From positions 1-14,285 of the forward strand of contig JAFOHH010000063.1 in NCBI GenBank assembly GCA_017421905.1: a stretch of DNA of 14,285 bases, written 5' to 3'. The notes under the pieces were generated by a model. The model made no database searches. It saw only the letters and a program-made list of their open reading frames with translations, and had not been told where the DNA came from. Below are positions 1-7,311 of this stretch, one piece after another (the stretch's first letter is position 1; each line of letters begins with the position of its first letter). Made by a program: the position numbers and the translations under genes. This DNA comes from Clostridia bacterium (GTDB lineage: Bacteria > Bacillota > Clostridia > Christensenellales > Borkfalkiaceae).

Positions 1-612
1 CACAAAGGCATCCATTTCTTTTTCTGTCAGGTAAGGATACTCCCGGTCGATATGATCGTTGGGCTCCAGATAGAAAGCGGTGATGTACTGGCGGCGGTCG
101 TCAAAAGCATCCGGGGAGAATTCCTCCATGAATGTATTCCGGAAGCCAACGGCACCCAGGTAGGCCCGGAATGCCCGGAAACCGGGGCGGTCCCGAAGAT
201 ACTTGAAATCCAGATCATACCAGTCTTCCTTGATCTTCCAGATAAAGTCCTCCCGGTCGGGCGCATCTGCCTTTGCATATTTGTCCAGTGTCGGATAGAC
301 GATATTTTCTGACCAGAGCATATCTGTTATCAGATGCGTCAGATAGCCGAGATAAAAGCTGAAGGGCTGAGGATTGTATGTTTGACGCTGTTCTGCGGTG
401 AAATATTTGGCGGCGAAGGCGTCGGGACAGGCTTTCTGTCCTTCGGTTTTGAAGTGGGATATGTTGGTAGGGGGAGAGAAAGCAGACCAGTCTGCATTGG
501 GAACACCGCTGTCCGGCGCGATATTTCCTACGATAAATTCAATGGGAGAAATATCCGGAATCCGGTCAAGCAGCTTGTCAGCAATGCGCAGATGTACCAT
601 CCAGGATGCCAT
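1..612 (-). CDS. Zinc-dependent phospholipase C-like protein, C-terminus cut by window edge
   Basis: An open frame runs from ATG 612-610 off the left edge (204 codons visible, no stop). The N-terminus reads MASWMVHLRIADKLL, followed by FIVGNIAPDSGVPN, and later FYLGYLTHLITDMLWS. The histidine near residue 7, the GN-IAPD segment and the H-x3-D motif fit the PF00882 zinc-dependent phospholipase C-like family found in many Clostridia; these His and Asp residues would be metal ligands. There is no signal peptide, so it is probably a cytoplasmic phosphohydrolase whose substrate is unknown. AAGGAG lies about 9 bases upstream of the ATG, inside the end of the preceding HD-domain gene, whose stop is only 3 bases away, so the two are translationally coupled. 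Codon use (CTG, CGG, CCG) differs from the genes to the right. The family call is from remembered motifs. Confidence 0.65.
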   Translation of the reverse strand, partial: MASWMVHLRIADKLLDRIPDISPIEFIVGNIAPDSGVPNADWSAFSPPTNISHFKTEGQKACPDAFAAKYFTAEQRQTYNPQPFSFYLGYLTHLITDMLWSENIVYPTLDKYAKADAPDREDFIWKIKEDWYDLDFKYLRDRPGFRAFRAYLGAVGFRNTFMEEFSPDAFDDRRQYITAFYLEPNDHIDREYPYLTEKEMDAFV

Positions 613-615
613 AGT

Positions 616-948
616 TCAGTCTCCTTCTGTGAGAATTGCTTTTGCGGTTTCGTACTTGTGCCGGAAATACTGCCGGTGTGCATCGCTCATATCCGGGCAT
701 CGGCTTTGGTCAGAGTTGTGGGCGATGTCTGCCAGTTTGATCTTCACGGCAATGGGATTTGCTTTTACACTGCGCACATAGTCAAAATAAGGCACATCCT
801 CCCGGTGGGTCAGCAGCTTCAGAACCTGGATAACCTCTTCGGGGAACTGCTTAGCCAGTTCCTCCATGGTAATGTCGGTGTCTTCCACAACGTCATGAAG
901 GAGTGCTGCGCAGCAGGAAATCTCATCCTCCATGGCTTCTGCCAGATG
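616..948 (-). pseudogene. HD-domain hydrolase (ppGpp hydrolase-like), N-terminus missing
   Basis: The recognisable part begins at about HLAEAMEDE (948) and ends at TGA 618-616, about 110 residues. It contains the HD signature ALLHDVVEDTD and a later KLADIAHNSD segment, both typical of small metal-dependent HD phosphohydrolases related to RelA/SpoT hydrolase domains. Family members have about 40-50 more N-terminal residues, including another conserved His, and these are absent. Immediately upstream the sequence is in-frame noise and then the reverse-strand body of recO. No ribosome site or believable start lies at the join, so the gene is truncated here, either by an assembly chimera or by a real rearrangement. 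It is coupled to the phospholipase-like gene downstream (3-base gap). Its normal role would be nucleotide or phosphate-ester hydrolysis in the cytoplasm. Confidence 0.7.
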
Positions 949-965
949 GCGCAAAAGGAGAACCC
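945..965. other. Chimeric junction between HD-domain gene and recO
   Basis: Homology to the HD family stops at about 948 and homology to RecO stops at about 951. Both genes are on the minus strand in different frames, and each is missing the part that should lie across this point. Codon preference also changes across it. This is either a metagenome assembly chimera or a recombination scar; sequence alone cannot decide. Confidence 0.7.
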
Positions 966-1409
966 TGCGCCCACGCCCAAAATTTGTAGCGCATCCATTA
1001 AAAAACGAATAAGCAGCAGCCGCGCATCCGTTTTTTCGTAGCACAGGTTTTTAAAGGCTTCTCCCACCAGGGAAAACAGCAACGGCTCGGCAGAGCCTTC
1101 TTGCACGGAAGACAAAACCAGCTGCGCCATGGCACTTGCGGCGTAAAACTTGTTTACGTCGGCTCGCAAAGGGTAAAACATATCCGCCGCCTGCGCTTGG
1201 GTTACCGTATGGTAGCCGCCCCGCTCGCTAAGGACGAATTCGATAAGCGAAAAGGGCTGCGATGCAAATTTTAGCTTGGCGTTGGGCTTTTTCGCGCCGC
1301 GCAGGCTCGCCGTAATTTTGCCGTATTCGGCGCAAAGTAGGGTGAGCAGCTTGTCGTTTTCCTTATAATCGCTTGCGCGAAGAACAAACGCCGTCGTTTT
1401 TTTATCCAT
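951..1409 (-). pseudogene. recO: DNA repair protein RecO, C-terminus missing
   Basis: RecO helps load RecA in the RecFOR recombinational repair pathway. The N-terminal OB-fold part is clear: MDKKTTAFVLRASDYKENDKLLTLLCAEYGKI, then LRGAKKPNAKLKFASQPF, then the helical part with RFLMDALQILGVGAGFSFC. The start is the ATG at 1409 because AAAGGAAC lies just upstream; an in-frame extension to 1487 would swallow the promoter. About 153 codons remain of a usual length near 240-260, so the C-terminal helical and zinc-site part is lost at the junction. The frame continues to 819, but that tail is a shadow of the HD-domain gene. It has its own promoter (1476-1503). Confidence 0.8.
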
Positions 1410-1475
1410 AAAAGTTCCTTTATTTAGGGAAGCAACGCTTTGCCGAACGCCGCCGCCCCTTACGATTCTGTTTCC

Positions 1476-1503
1476 ATTATACCACACCCGAAAATTTTGT
1501 CAA
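1476..1503 (-). promoter_or_regulatory. recO promoter
   Basis: On the minus strand TTGACA (1503-1498) and TATAAT (1481-1476) are separated by 16 bases. The leader to the recO ATG would be about 65 bases. Its position just after a terminator indicates recO is transcribed independently of the upstream yqzL/copper genes. Confidence 0.75.
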
Positions 1504-1510
1504 GAAAAAC

Positions 1511-1534
1511 GAAAAAAAGCCCGTAAAACGGACT
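1511..1534 (-). terminator. Intrinsic terminator after yqzL-like gene / copper operon
   Basis: On the minus strand a 7-bp stem (AGTCCGT/ACGGGCT, one mismatch) with loop TTT is followed by seven T. It would end transcripts coming from yqzL and possibly read-through from copA-copZ, just before the recO promoter. Confidence 0.65.
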
Positions 1535-1653
1535 TCATTTTCTCGGTTAAGCCTTGCTGGGCAGGCATATTCAGCGTTTTGCTTTTTTTAAGCGCAAGTT
1601 TTTATAAGCGCAAGGCTGTTTAGCGCTTGGCTTTTTATCCTTGCAAGCACAAT

Positions 1654-1764
1654 TTAGCGTTTGGCATCTTCTTCTAAACGCCGATACAATTCGTAATAGG
1701 CAGGGTTGCCCGTTTTGGCAAACATGCGCCAAGCAATTTCACGTGCGGTGTGCGGATCTGTCAT
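1654..1764 (-). CDS. YqzL-like small protein
   Basis: A 36-residue ORF begins with MTDPHTAREIAWRMFAKTG and continues NPAYYELYRRLEEDAKR. The pattern of an aromatic-rich helix with an F-x-x-TG-x-x-x-YY-LY core matches my memory of the YqzL family, a very short protein encoded directly upstream of recO in Bacilli and Clostridia. That is exactly the position here (recO start 245 bases downstream, same strand). A strong ribosome site (GGGGAGG) lies about 8 bases upstream of the ATG. The function of YqzL is unknown. The gene lies between copZ and recO, with a terminator and a separate promoter between it and recO. No convincing promoter of its own is visible, so it may be read from the copper operon. 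Confidence 0.6.
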   Translation of the reverse strand: MTDPHTAREIAWRMFAKTGNPAYYELYRRLEEDAKR

Positions 1765-1826
1765 AAGAGTTCCTCCCCTAACAGTATTTGCCGCCGCGCC
1801 CGTTTTATGCGCGCTATTAAAATCCT

Positions 1827-1880
1827 CTTGGCTAAATTTATGCGTCCCTGTTAATCCGCTTGGCTAAATTTTATGCGCGC
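1827..1880. repeat. Short direct repeats after copZ
   Basis: CTTGGCTAAATTTATGCG at 1827-1844 recurs with one extra T at 1859-1877, 32 bases apart; the second copy includes the copZ stop codon. A related GCGC-ATAAAA motif occurs again nearby at about 1805-1815. Origin unknown; possibly slippage duplication. Confidence 0.6.
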
Positions 1881-2074
1881 GAAAATTCGGGGGTAAAGCC
1901 CAGGTCGTAAATTTCGTCAAACGCCGCCTGCAAAGCGGATTCTTCCCCGCAAACGGTAACCGTTTTTGTGGGTAAATCGATGGTAAAATCGGCTTGAATG
2001 GCCGTGAGCGCGCCGGAAATTCTGGCTACGCAATGCTCGCATCGCATATCGGGTACGATAATTTTTCTTTCCAT
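1871..2074 (-). CDS. copZ: Copper chaperone, CopZ-type heavy-metal-associated domain
   Basis: A 67-residue single HMA-domain protein. The N-terminal beta strand is followed by the metal loop MRCEHC (Cys12 and Cys15, CxxC), and the fold ends with the usual FDEIYDLGFTPE helix-strand. Such proteins bind Cu(I) in the cytoplasm and deliver it to the matching domain of the CopA ATPase, which is the gene just upstream. The canonical MxCxHC loop of CopZ is here M-R-C-E-H-C, keeping the Met and His. AAAGGAG lies 8 bases before the ATG. It follows copA by 61 bases on the same strand with no terminator between, so it is the second gene of the copper operon. Confidence 0.85.
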   Translation of the reverse strand: MERKIIVPDMRCEHCVARISGALTAIQADFTIDLPTKTVTVCGEESALQAAFDEIYDLGFTPEFSRA

Positions 2075-2135
2075 AACTATTCTCCTTTTACACTCTTTTT
2101 TTCTGTATAGGGGCGAGCGAACGCCCGTACGTCCT

Positions 2136-4574
2136 TTATAATTTTTTACGGCGAAGGCGGAGGGCGTTGGTTACCACGCACACCGAAGAAAACGCCATAG
2201 CAAGCCCCGCCAGCATGGGCGAAAGCAGGGTATTTGTAAGGGGATATAGCACGCCTGCCGCAATGGGAATGCACACCGCGTTGTAGCAAAACGCCCAAAA
2301 CAGATTTTGTTTCACGTTACGGATGGTATACTTGCTGAGCGCAAGCGCACGCGCTACGTCCTCGGGATCGTTTTTCATAAATACGATATCGGCCGAATCT
2401 ACCGCTACGTCGCTTCCGCTTGCCACGGCGCAGCCTACGTCTGCCGCTACCAAAGCAGGGGCGTCGTTTACGCCGTCGCCCACCATAATCGCCGTGCCGT
2501 AACGCCCTTTTAACGCCGTTACCGTTTGCGCCTTTTCTTCGGGGAGAATTTCGCCGTAATACTCGTCTGCGCCAAGCGCTTTTGCAACGGCCGCCACGCG
2601 CGTTTTGTTGTCCCCCGATAAAATTGCCGTTTTTATTTTCATTTTACGCAGGCGTTCAAACGCCGCCGCTGCCGTGGGGTTTACCTCGTCCGAAACGGCA
2701 ATAAGCCCTAACGCCTTGCCGTTTTTTGCCACGAAGGTTACGTTTTTCCCCTCTTTGAACAGTTCTTGTGCGGCGGAGGAAAATTCGGCTATCGTTACAC
2801 CCTTTTCCTGCAAAAAGGACTGCTTGCCTACGACGATTTCCTCGCCGTTTACCTCGGCAACCACGCCCTTTCCTACCACCGTTTGCGCCGCAGAGGGCAT
2901 GGGGTAGGACAGATTTTCGCTATCCGCTTTTTGCAAAATTGCCGTTGCTATGGGGTGCGTTGCGCCGCTTTCTGCCGCGGCCGCCCATACAAGCGTTTCC
3001 TCCCCTAAAACGTCGGTTACGGTTGGCGTTCCGCGCGTAACCGTGCCCGTTTTATCGAATATCACAACCGAGGCCTTGTGTGCAATTTCAAGTGCCTCGC
3101 CGTTTTTTATGAGAATGCCGTGCGTTGCGCCAAGACCCGTTCCTACCATAATTGCCGTAGGCGTAGCCAGTCCCAAAGCGCAGGGGCAAGCAATAACGAG
3201 TACGCTGGTAAAAATTTTAACGGCAAAGGAAAAATCCTCCGGCTTTGCCGCCCACCATACGGCTGCGGCAAGCACGGCTATTGCCATTACGCCGGGTACG
3301 AAAACCCCGGCAACTCTATCCGCCACCTTGGAAATGGGTGCTTTTTTTGCCTGCGCCTCTTCCACAAAGGCGATAATTTTAGATAGCGTGGTGTCCTTTC
3401 CTACACGCTCTACTCGCACGGTAAGCGCGCCGCCGCCGTTTAAGCTGCCGCCCGTTACCGCATCGCCCACGCGTTTACTAACGGGCATGCTTTCCCCCGT
3501 TAGCATAGATTCGTCTACCGCGCTTTCCCCCTTTATAACGATGCCGTCTAAGGGGATTTTTTCGCCCGCTTTTATAAGAACGCAATCTCCCACGCAAACG
3601 GAAGAGGTAGGCACGGTTTCCACGCCCCTTTCCGTAACGAGATGGGAAGAGTCTGGCGTGAGCTTCATAAGCGCGCGAATGGCAGAAGTGGTTTTTTGCT
3701 TGCTGTTTTGCTCCAAATGCTTACCCAGCGCAACGAGCGTAATGACGACGGCAACCGATTCGTAGTACAAGTTATGCACGGCGCTTGGGCTGGAAGGAAT
3801 GGTAACCGTCATAGCTAGGCTATATAAAAAGGATGCCGTTGCGCCGAGCGCAACCAAGGTATCCATGTTGGGGTGTCCGCGAAAAAGCGACCCGTATCCG
3901 CCGATAAAGAACCTGCGCCCGATTACCGCCACGGGGAGCGACAAGGCAATTTGCGTAAGCGCACAGCCAAGCGGGTTTTTATCGCAATCGGCAAAAGCAG
4001 GCACGGGCAAGCCGGAAAAGAGCATCTGCCCCATAGAAACGTATAGCATACAAAGGGAAAGAATGCCGCAGATAATCAGCTCCGTTTTCGTAAGCGCCGT
4101 GCGGCGGCGAGAAGTAGGCTTTCGAGGCTCTCCTTGCGAAGAAGGGGTGGTACTTTCCCTTTGCGAAGAAGAGGCTTTGGTAATTTCCCCTTGCGAAGAA
4201 GAGGGCTGCTCGGTTTCCGCCAAGGGCGTTGTTTGCACGCTTTCCCCCTGCAAAGAAGAGGTGTCCGCCAAGGGCGTTGCGGGGGCGTTATCCGCCGAGG
4301 GGATAGACCGCCCGCCCGAAGAGGGTGCGTTGTCCGCCGAGGGGAGGGGGCGGTCGGGAGTTTCCAAGCTCTCTATGGAAAAGCCCGCCTTTTCTACCGC
4401 GCGGCGAAAATCGGAAAAAGAAGCGACCGTTTCGTCGTAGGTTACCGTCATTTTTTCGGTAATGAGATTGACCTCACACGATAAAACACCGTTTATTCGC
4501 TTGGTAACGCGCTCTACCGCGCCCGAGCAAGCGGCGCAGTGCATTCCGCCTATGCGAAAGGTTTCCGTTTTCAT
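2136..4574 (-). CDS. copA: Cu(I)-exporting P1B-type ATPase CopA
   Basis: An 812-aa ATPase that pumps Cu(I) out of the cytoplasm. It has one N-terminal HMA domain with GMHCAAC (Cys13, Cys16), a low-complexity linker (residues about 73-157), then the membrane and catalytic parts. Visible motifs are TGES (359-362, actuator), CPC (463-465, transmembrane metal site), DKTGT (phosphorylated Asp507), HP (540-541), GDGVNDAP (699-706), and the Cu(I)-type YN (764-765) and MAFSS (793-797) of the last two helices. These last motifs point to copper(I) rather than zinc or cadmium. AGGAG precedes the ATG, with a CsoR-like operator in the promoter. The linker is unusual: repeats of SSQGE and PSADNAP encoded by DNA repeats (see repeat entry); most CopA proteins have a short linker here. 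Confidence 0.95.
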   Translation of the reverse strand: MKTETFRIGGMHCAACSGAVERVTKRINGVLSCEVNLITEKMTVTYDETVASFSDFRRAVEKAGFSIESLETPDRPLPSADNAPSSGGRSIPSADNAPATPLADTSSLQGESVQTTPLAETEQPSSSQGEITKASSSQRESTTPSSQGEPRKPTSRRRTALTKTELIICGILSLCMLYVSMGQMLFSGLPVPAFADCDKNPLGCALTQIALSLPVAVIGRRFFIGGYGSLFRGHPNMDTLVALGATASFLYSLAMTVTIPSSPSAVHNLYYESVAVVITLVALGKHLEQNSKQKTTSAIRALMKLTPDSSHLVTERGVETVPTSSVCVGDCVLIKAGEKIPLDGIVIKGESAVDESMLTGESMPVSKRVGDAVTGGSLNGGGALTVRVERVGKDTTLSKIIAFVEEAQAKKAPISKVADRVAGVFVPGVMAIAVLAAAVWWAAKPEDFSFAVKIFTSVLVIACPCALGLATPTAIMVGTGLGATHGILIKNGEALEIAHKASVVIFDKTGTVTRGTPTVTDVLGEETLVWAAAAESGATHPIATAILQKADSENLSYPMPSAAQTVVGKGVVAEVNGEEIVVGKQSFLQEKGVTIAEFSSAAQELFKEGKNVTFVAKNGKALGLIAVSDEVNPTAAAAFERLRKMKIKTAILSGDNKTRVAAVAKALGADEYYGEILPEEKAQTVTALKGRYGTAIMVGDGVNDAPALVAADVGCAVASGSDVAVDSADIVFMKNDPEDVARALALSKYTIRNVKQNLFWAFCYNAVCIPIAAGVLYPLTNTLLSPMLAGLAMAFSSVCVVTNALRLRRKKL
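4104..4358 (-). repeat. Repeat-derived linker inside copA
   Basis: On the plus strand TTCCCCTTGCGAAGAAGAG-like units occur at about 4129, 4154, 4184 and 4241, and TCCGCCAAGGGCGTTG at 4216-4231 and 4264-4279. A related TCCGCCGAGGGGA occurs twice (about 4290 and 4332). Translated, they give a Ser/Gln/Pro/Glu-rich, probably disordered stretch between the HMA domain and the first membrane helix. The repeats stay in frame with no stop. Confidence 0.75.
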
Positions 4575-4611
4575 ACCGTTCTCCTGTTTGTTTTTCTAGT
4601 TTTTCTCTATC

Positions 4612-4640
4612 ATTTTATACCCCAAAAGGGTATTTGTCAA
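4612..4640 (-). promoter_or_regulatory. copA promoter with CsoR-type operator
   Basis: On the minus strand TTGACA (4640-4635) and TAAAAT (4617-4612) are 17 bases apart. The spacer is filled by the dyad ATACCC-N5-GGGTAT (4617-4633). Such ATACCCC/GGGGTAT palindromes are the known operator type of CsoR copper-sensing repressors. Repression in low copper by a CsoR encoded elsewhere is inferred; no csoR gene is in the window. Confidence 0.8.
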
Positions 4641-4652
4641 GCATCTTTTCTC

Positions 4653-4683
4653 AAAAAAAGAAGGCGATTAATCGCCTTCTTTT
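4653..4683 (-). terminator. Terminator of the feo operon
   Basis: A perfect 20-bp palindrome (4660-4679, arms GAAGGCG/CGCCTTC) is followed on the minus strand by seven T. It lies 29 bases after the stop of the Cys-rich feo gene and directly upstream of the copA promoter, insulating the two operons. Confidence 0.85.
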
Positions 4684-4711
4684 ACGGTTTATAAGGGGGG
4701 TCGATGAAAAT

Positions 4712-4909
4712 TTACGACCGTTCATTTTTATCGGTATCCGTTTTTTGGGGATGGCACGCGCCGCGCATAGCACAGCCGTCGCAACCGCAACCGCAGCCGC
4801 CCTTCCCTTGCTTTTTTCGCTTGATTAAGGAACAGATCAGCAGCCCGAGAAAAGCGCAAACCACCAGGCAAACGACGATAGAGCCGATATTATCTGCAAT
4901 CCATTGCAT
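4712..4909 (-). CDS. FeoB-associated Cys-rich membrane protein
   Basis: A 65-residue protein: one N-terminal membrane helix (about residues 8-29, SIVVCLVVCAFLGLLICSLI), a basic KRKKQGKGG stretch, then a Cys cluster GCGCGCDGCAMRGAC and a charged tail. This is the architecture of the FeoB-associated Cys-rich family (PF12669), which takes the FeoC position in many Clostridia. It is thought to help FeoB, perhaps by binding iron or an iron-sulfur centre, but the mechanism is unknown. It starts 11 bases after the feoB stop with AGGAG upstream, and is followed by the operon terminator. The five Cys in the tail are the likely metal ligands. Confidence 0.85.
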   Translation of the reverse strand: MQWIADNIGSIVVCLVVCAFLGLLICSLIKRKKQGKGGCGCGCDGCAMRGACHPQKTDTDKNERS

Positions 4910-4920
4910 AAGCCTTTCTC

Positions 4921-7089
4921 CTATTTCGCTTTTTTATTTTTTTGCGCGGATTTTTGGGGACGAACGACGAGATATACCGCAAGTGCAACGACTAAAACCG
5001 CCGCAATAAAGGAAAGAACGTTGAGCGTTCCGTGTAATTTTCCGCTAAAAAGATTGCCGAATTGATTGACGACGAGCGCAACGCCGTATGCAAACGCCGT
5101 TTGGTAGCCGATGGCAAACCACGTCCATTTGCGGTTGTTCATTTCGCGCTTAATTGCGCCGATTGCCGCAAAGCAGGGTGCGCAAAGCAGGTTAAAGGCC
5201 AAAAAGGCGTAGCCTGCCGAAACGGTGAGCATACTTGCCATTTGCGCATAAACGGAAGCCTCTCCGCCGCCCAAAACGATGCTCATCGTGCCGACGATGT
5301 TTTCCTTTGCTACAAGCCCCGTAAGGGATGCAACGGCGGCTTCCCAAGTGCCAAAGCCAAGGGGGGCGAAAATCCAAGCAACGCCCTTGCCGAGGTATGC
5401 GAGAATGCTGTGGGAAATTTCTTCATCGGAAAGCATGCGGAACGTTCCGTTTACCACGCCGAAGTAGGTTGCAAACCACACGGCAACGGAGGAAAGTAAA
5501 ATAATCGTTCCCGCTTTTTTAATAAAGGACCAGCCGCGTTCCCAAGTTGCGTGCGCCACGCTTTTTACCGTGGGCATGTGGTAGGAGGGCAGCTCCATAA
5601 CAAAGGGCGCAACGTCGCCCTGAAAGCGTTTGGTTTTTTTGAGAATAAGCCCCGAAAGCACTACTGCCGTAATGCCGAGGAAGTACGCCGAGGGGGCAAC
5701 CCACCAAGCCCCTCCGAAAATTGCGCCTGCCATCATAGCGATAAACGGCAGCTTTGCGCTACACGGAATAAAGGGGGTGGTCATAACCGTCATGCGTCTG
5801 TCCCGTTCGTTTTCGATGGTGCGGCTTGCCATAATACCGGGTACGCTGCAACCCGTGCCGACAAGCATGGGGATAAACGATTTACCCGAAAGCCCAAACC
5901 TACAAAACAAACGGTCTAAAACGAAGGCGATACGGGACATATATCCGCACGCTTCTAAAAAGGAAAGGAATAAAAACAACACTAAAATTTGCGGTACGAA
6001 ACCGAGCACCGCGCCAACGCCGGCTACGATTCCGTTTAATATTAACCCTTGCAGCCAAGGCCAGCAGTTAATTGCGGTAAGTCCCTTTTCTACCAAAACG
6101 GGAACGCCGGGCACCCATTTGCCAAACAGCGTAAAGCCTTCGCCAAACAAGCCGTCGTTCATCCAGTCGGTAACCCAAGTGCCTACCGTGCTTACCGAAA
6201 TAAAGTATACCACGAACATCACCGCCGCAAAAATGGGAAGCGCCAAATAACGGTTGGTTACCACGCGGTCTATTTTATCGGAAAGGGTAACGCTACCTAT
6301 CTTTTTGCGTTTGTAGCAGCCCTCTAAAAGTTCGGCTATGTAAACGTAACGCTCGTTCGTTATAATGCTTTCCGCATCGTCGTCCAGCTCCCGTTCGGCA
6401 GCGACGATATCCTTTTCGATATGTGCCAGCTTTTCGGGGTCGATGCCTAATTCTTCTATTACCTTTTCATCGCGCTCGAAAATTTTAACGGCGTACCAAC
6501 GTTGGCGAGATTCCTCTGCCTCGTGCAAAACCGCCTCTTCGATATGCGCAACGGCGTGCTCTACCACGCCCGAAAAGGTATGCATGGGTACGAGGCTACC
6601 GTTTTTTGCCGCGGCAACGGCAGCGTTTACCGCCTCTTCCAGCCCTTCGCCGCGCATGGCGGAAATTTCTACGATGGGGCAACCGATTCTGCGAGAAAGC
6701 TCCTCCGTTTGCATCTGATCGCCGTTTTTGCGCACGACGTCCATCATGTTTAGCGCAATTACTACGGGGATCCCTAGCTCGACAAGCTGCGTGGTAAGGT
6801 ATAAGCTACGCTCTAAATTCGTAGCGTCGATAATATTTAAAATTACGTCGGGACGCTCGCCGATGAGGTAGTTTCTCGCTACCACTTCTTCTAGCGTATA
6901 GGGAGAAAGCGAGTAAATGCCGGGCAAATCTACCGCGGTAAGTTCTTCGCGCCCTTTTAGCCGCCCTTCCTTTTTTTCCACCGTTACGCCCGGCCAGTTG
7001 CCGACGAACTGATTAGACCCCGTGAGTGCGTTAAACAACGTGGTTTTTCCGCAGTTGGGGTTTCCCGCAAGGGCAATTTTTACGTCCAT
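4921..7089 (-). CDS. feoB: Ferrous iron transporter FeoB
   Basis: A 722-aa inner membrane Fe(II) importer with a cytoplasmic N-terminal GTPase domain. G1 is GNPNCGKT (residues 9-16), G3 DLPG (54-57), G4 NMMD (114-117) and G5 SAMRG (143-147). A helical spacer domain (about 165-270) follows, then two Gate/core membrane regions carrying GTGCSVPGIMASRT and PFIPCSAKLP, with the conserved membrane Cys residues of FeoB. Length is normal for the family. The ATG at 7089 has AAAAGGAG just upstream. It is the second gene of the feo operon, but 222 bases with a hairpin, tandem repeats and a third GTTAGC palindrome separate it from feoA, so it may be separately controlled. Confidence 0.95.
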   Translation of the reverse strand: MDVKIALAGNPNCGKTTLFNALTGSNQFVGNWPGVTVEKKEGRLKGREELTAVDLPGIYSLSPYTLEEVVARNYLIGERPDVILNIIDATNLERSLYLTTQLVELGIPVVIALNMMDVVRKNGDQMQTEELSRRIGCPIVEISAMRGEGLEEAVNAAVAAAKNGSLVPMHTFSGVVEHAVAHIEEAVLHEAEESRQRWYAVKIFERDEKVIEELGIDPEKLAHIEKDIVAAERELDDDAESIITNERYVYIAELLEGCYKRKKIGSVTLSDKIDRVVTNRYLALPIFAAVMFVVYFISVSTVGTWVTDWMNDGLFGEGFTLFGKWVPGVPVLVEKGLTAINCWPWLQGLILNGIVAGVGAVLGFVPQILVLFLFLSFLEACGYMSRIAFVLDRLFCRFGLSGKSFIPMLVGTGCSVPGIMASRTIENERDRRMTVMTTPFIPCSAKLPFIAMMAGAIFGGAWWVAPSAYFLGITAVVLSGLILKKTKRFQGDVAPFVMELPSYHMPTVKSVAHATWERGWSFIKKAGTIILLSSVAVWFATYFGVVNGTFRMLSDEEISHSILAYLGKGVAWIFAPLGFGTWEAAVASLTGLVAKENIVGTMSIVLGGGEASVYAQMASMLTVSAGYAFLAFNLLCAPCFAAIGAIKREMNNRKWTWFAIGYQTAFAYGVALVVNQFGNLFSGKLHGTLNVLSFIAAVLVVALAVYLVVRPQKSAQKNKKAK

Positions 7090-7131
7090 ATTTTTCTCCT
7101 TTTCGTTATTAATCGGTAATCTATTCGCGTG

Positions 7132-7147
7132 GTTAGCTAATGCTAAC
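7132..7147. promoter_or_regulatory. Third GTTAGC palindrome, upstream of feoB
   Basis: GTTAGC-TAAT-GCTAAC lies 43 bases before the feoB ATG. It has the same half-sites as the two sites at the feoA promoter. A metal-responsive repressor probably binds here too. No clean -35/-10 pair is seen around it. Confidence 0.65.
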
Positions 7148-7151
7148 TATC

Positions 7152-7178
7152 AAACAAAAAGTTTCCGCCTTTCGGCGG
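7152..7178 (-). terminator. Possible terminator or attenuator between feoA and feoB
   Basis: On the minus strand CCGCC-GAAA-GGCGG (a 5-bp GC stem with a GNRA tetraloop, 7178-7165) is followed by AAACTTTTTGTTTG. The stem is short and the T run is delayed by four bases, so it may only partly stop feoA transcripts before feoB. Confidence 0.45.
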
Positions 7179-7197
7179 CTTGGGGTGGGCTTTTCCC

Positions 7198-7296
7198 TTC
7201 TCTAGGAGGTTTCTTCCCTGTGGGATTTTTCCTTCCCTGTGGGATTTCTCCTTCCCTGTGGGTTTTCTTCTTCTCTATGAGTTTTCTTCTTCCCCG
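7198..7296. repeat. 19-bp tandem repeats in the feoA-feoB gap
   Basis: Units similar to TTCCCTGTGGGATTTCTCC start at 7214, 7233, 7252 and 7271, exactly 19 bases apart, with partial units at 7198 and 7290. The first units are nearly identical and the last ones more diverged. There is no open frame worth calling. The array is about 2.5 kb from the copA linker repeats. Confidence 0.85.
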
Positions 7297-7311
7297 CATG
7301 GGGAAAAGCCT

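Noticed and set aside
819..950. C-terminal 44 residues of the recO frame
   Set aside because: This is the HD-domain gene read in another frame, not RecO sequence.
334..1041. A 235-codon plus-strand ORF
   Set aside because: It lies antisense over the phospholipase-like and HD genes and the recO join, and its protein has no family features; a shadow frame.
2950..3765. A 271-codon plus-strand ORF inside copA
   Set aside because: Antisense to a fully conserved ATPase; Ser/Thr/Ala-rich shadow.
7198..7296. CRISPR array
   Set aside because: Units are 19 bp with no unique spacers between them, so it is a simple tandem repeat.
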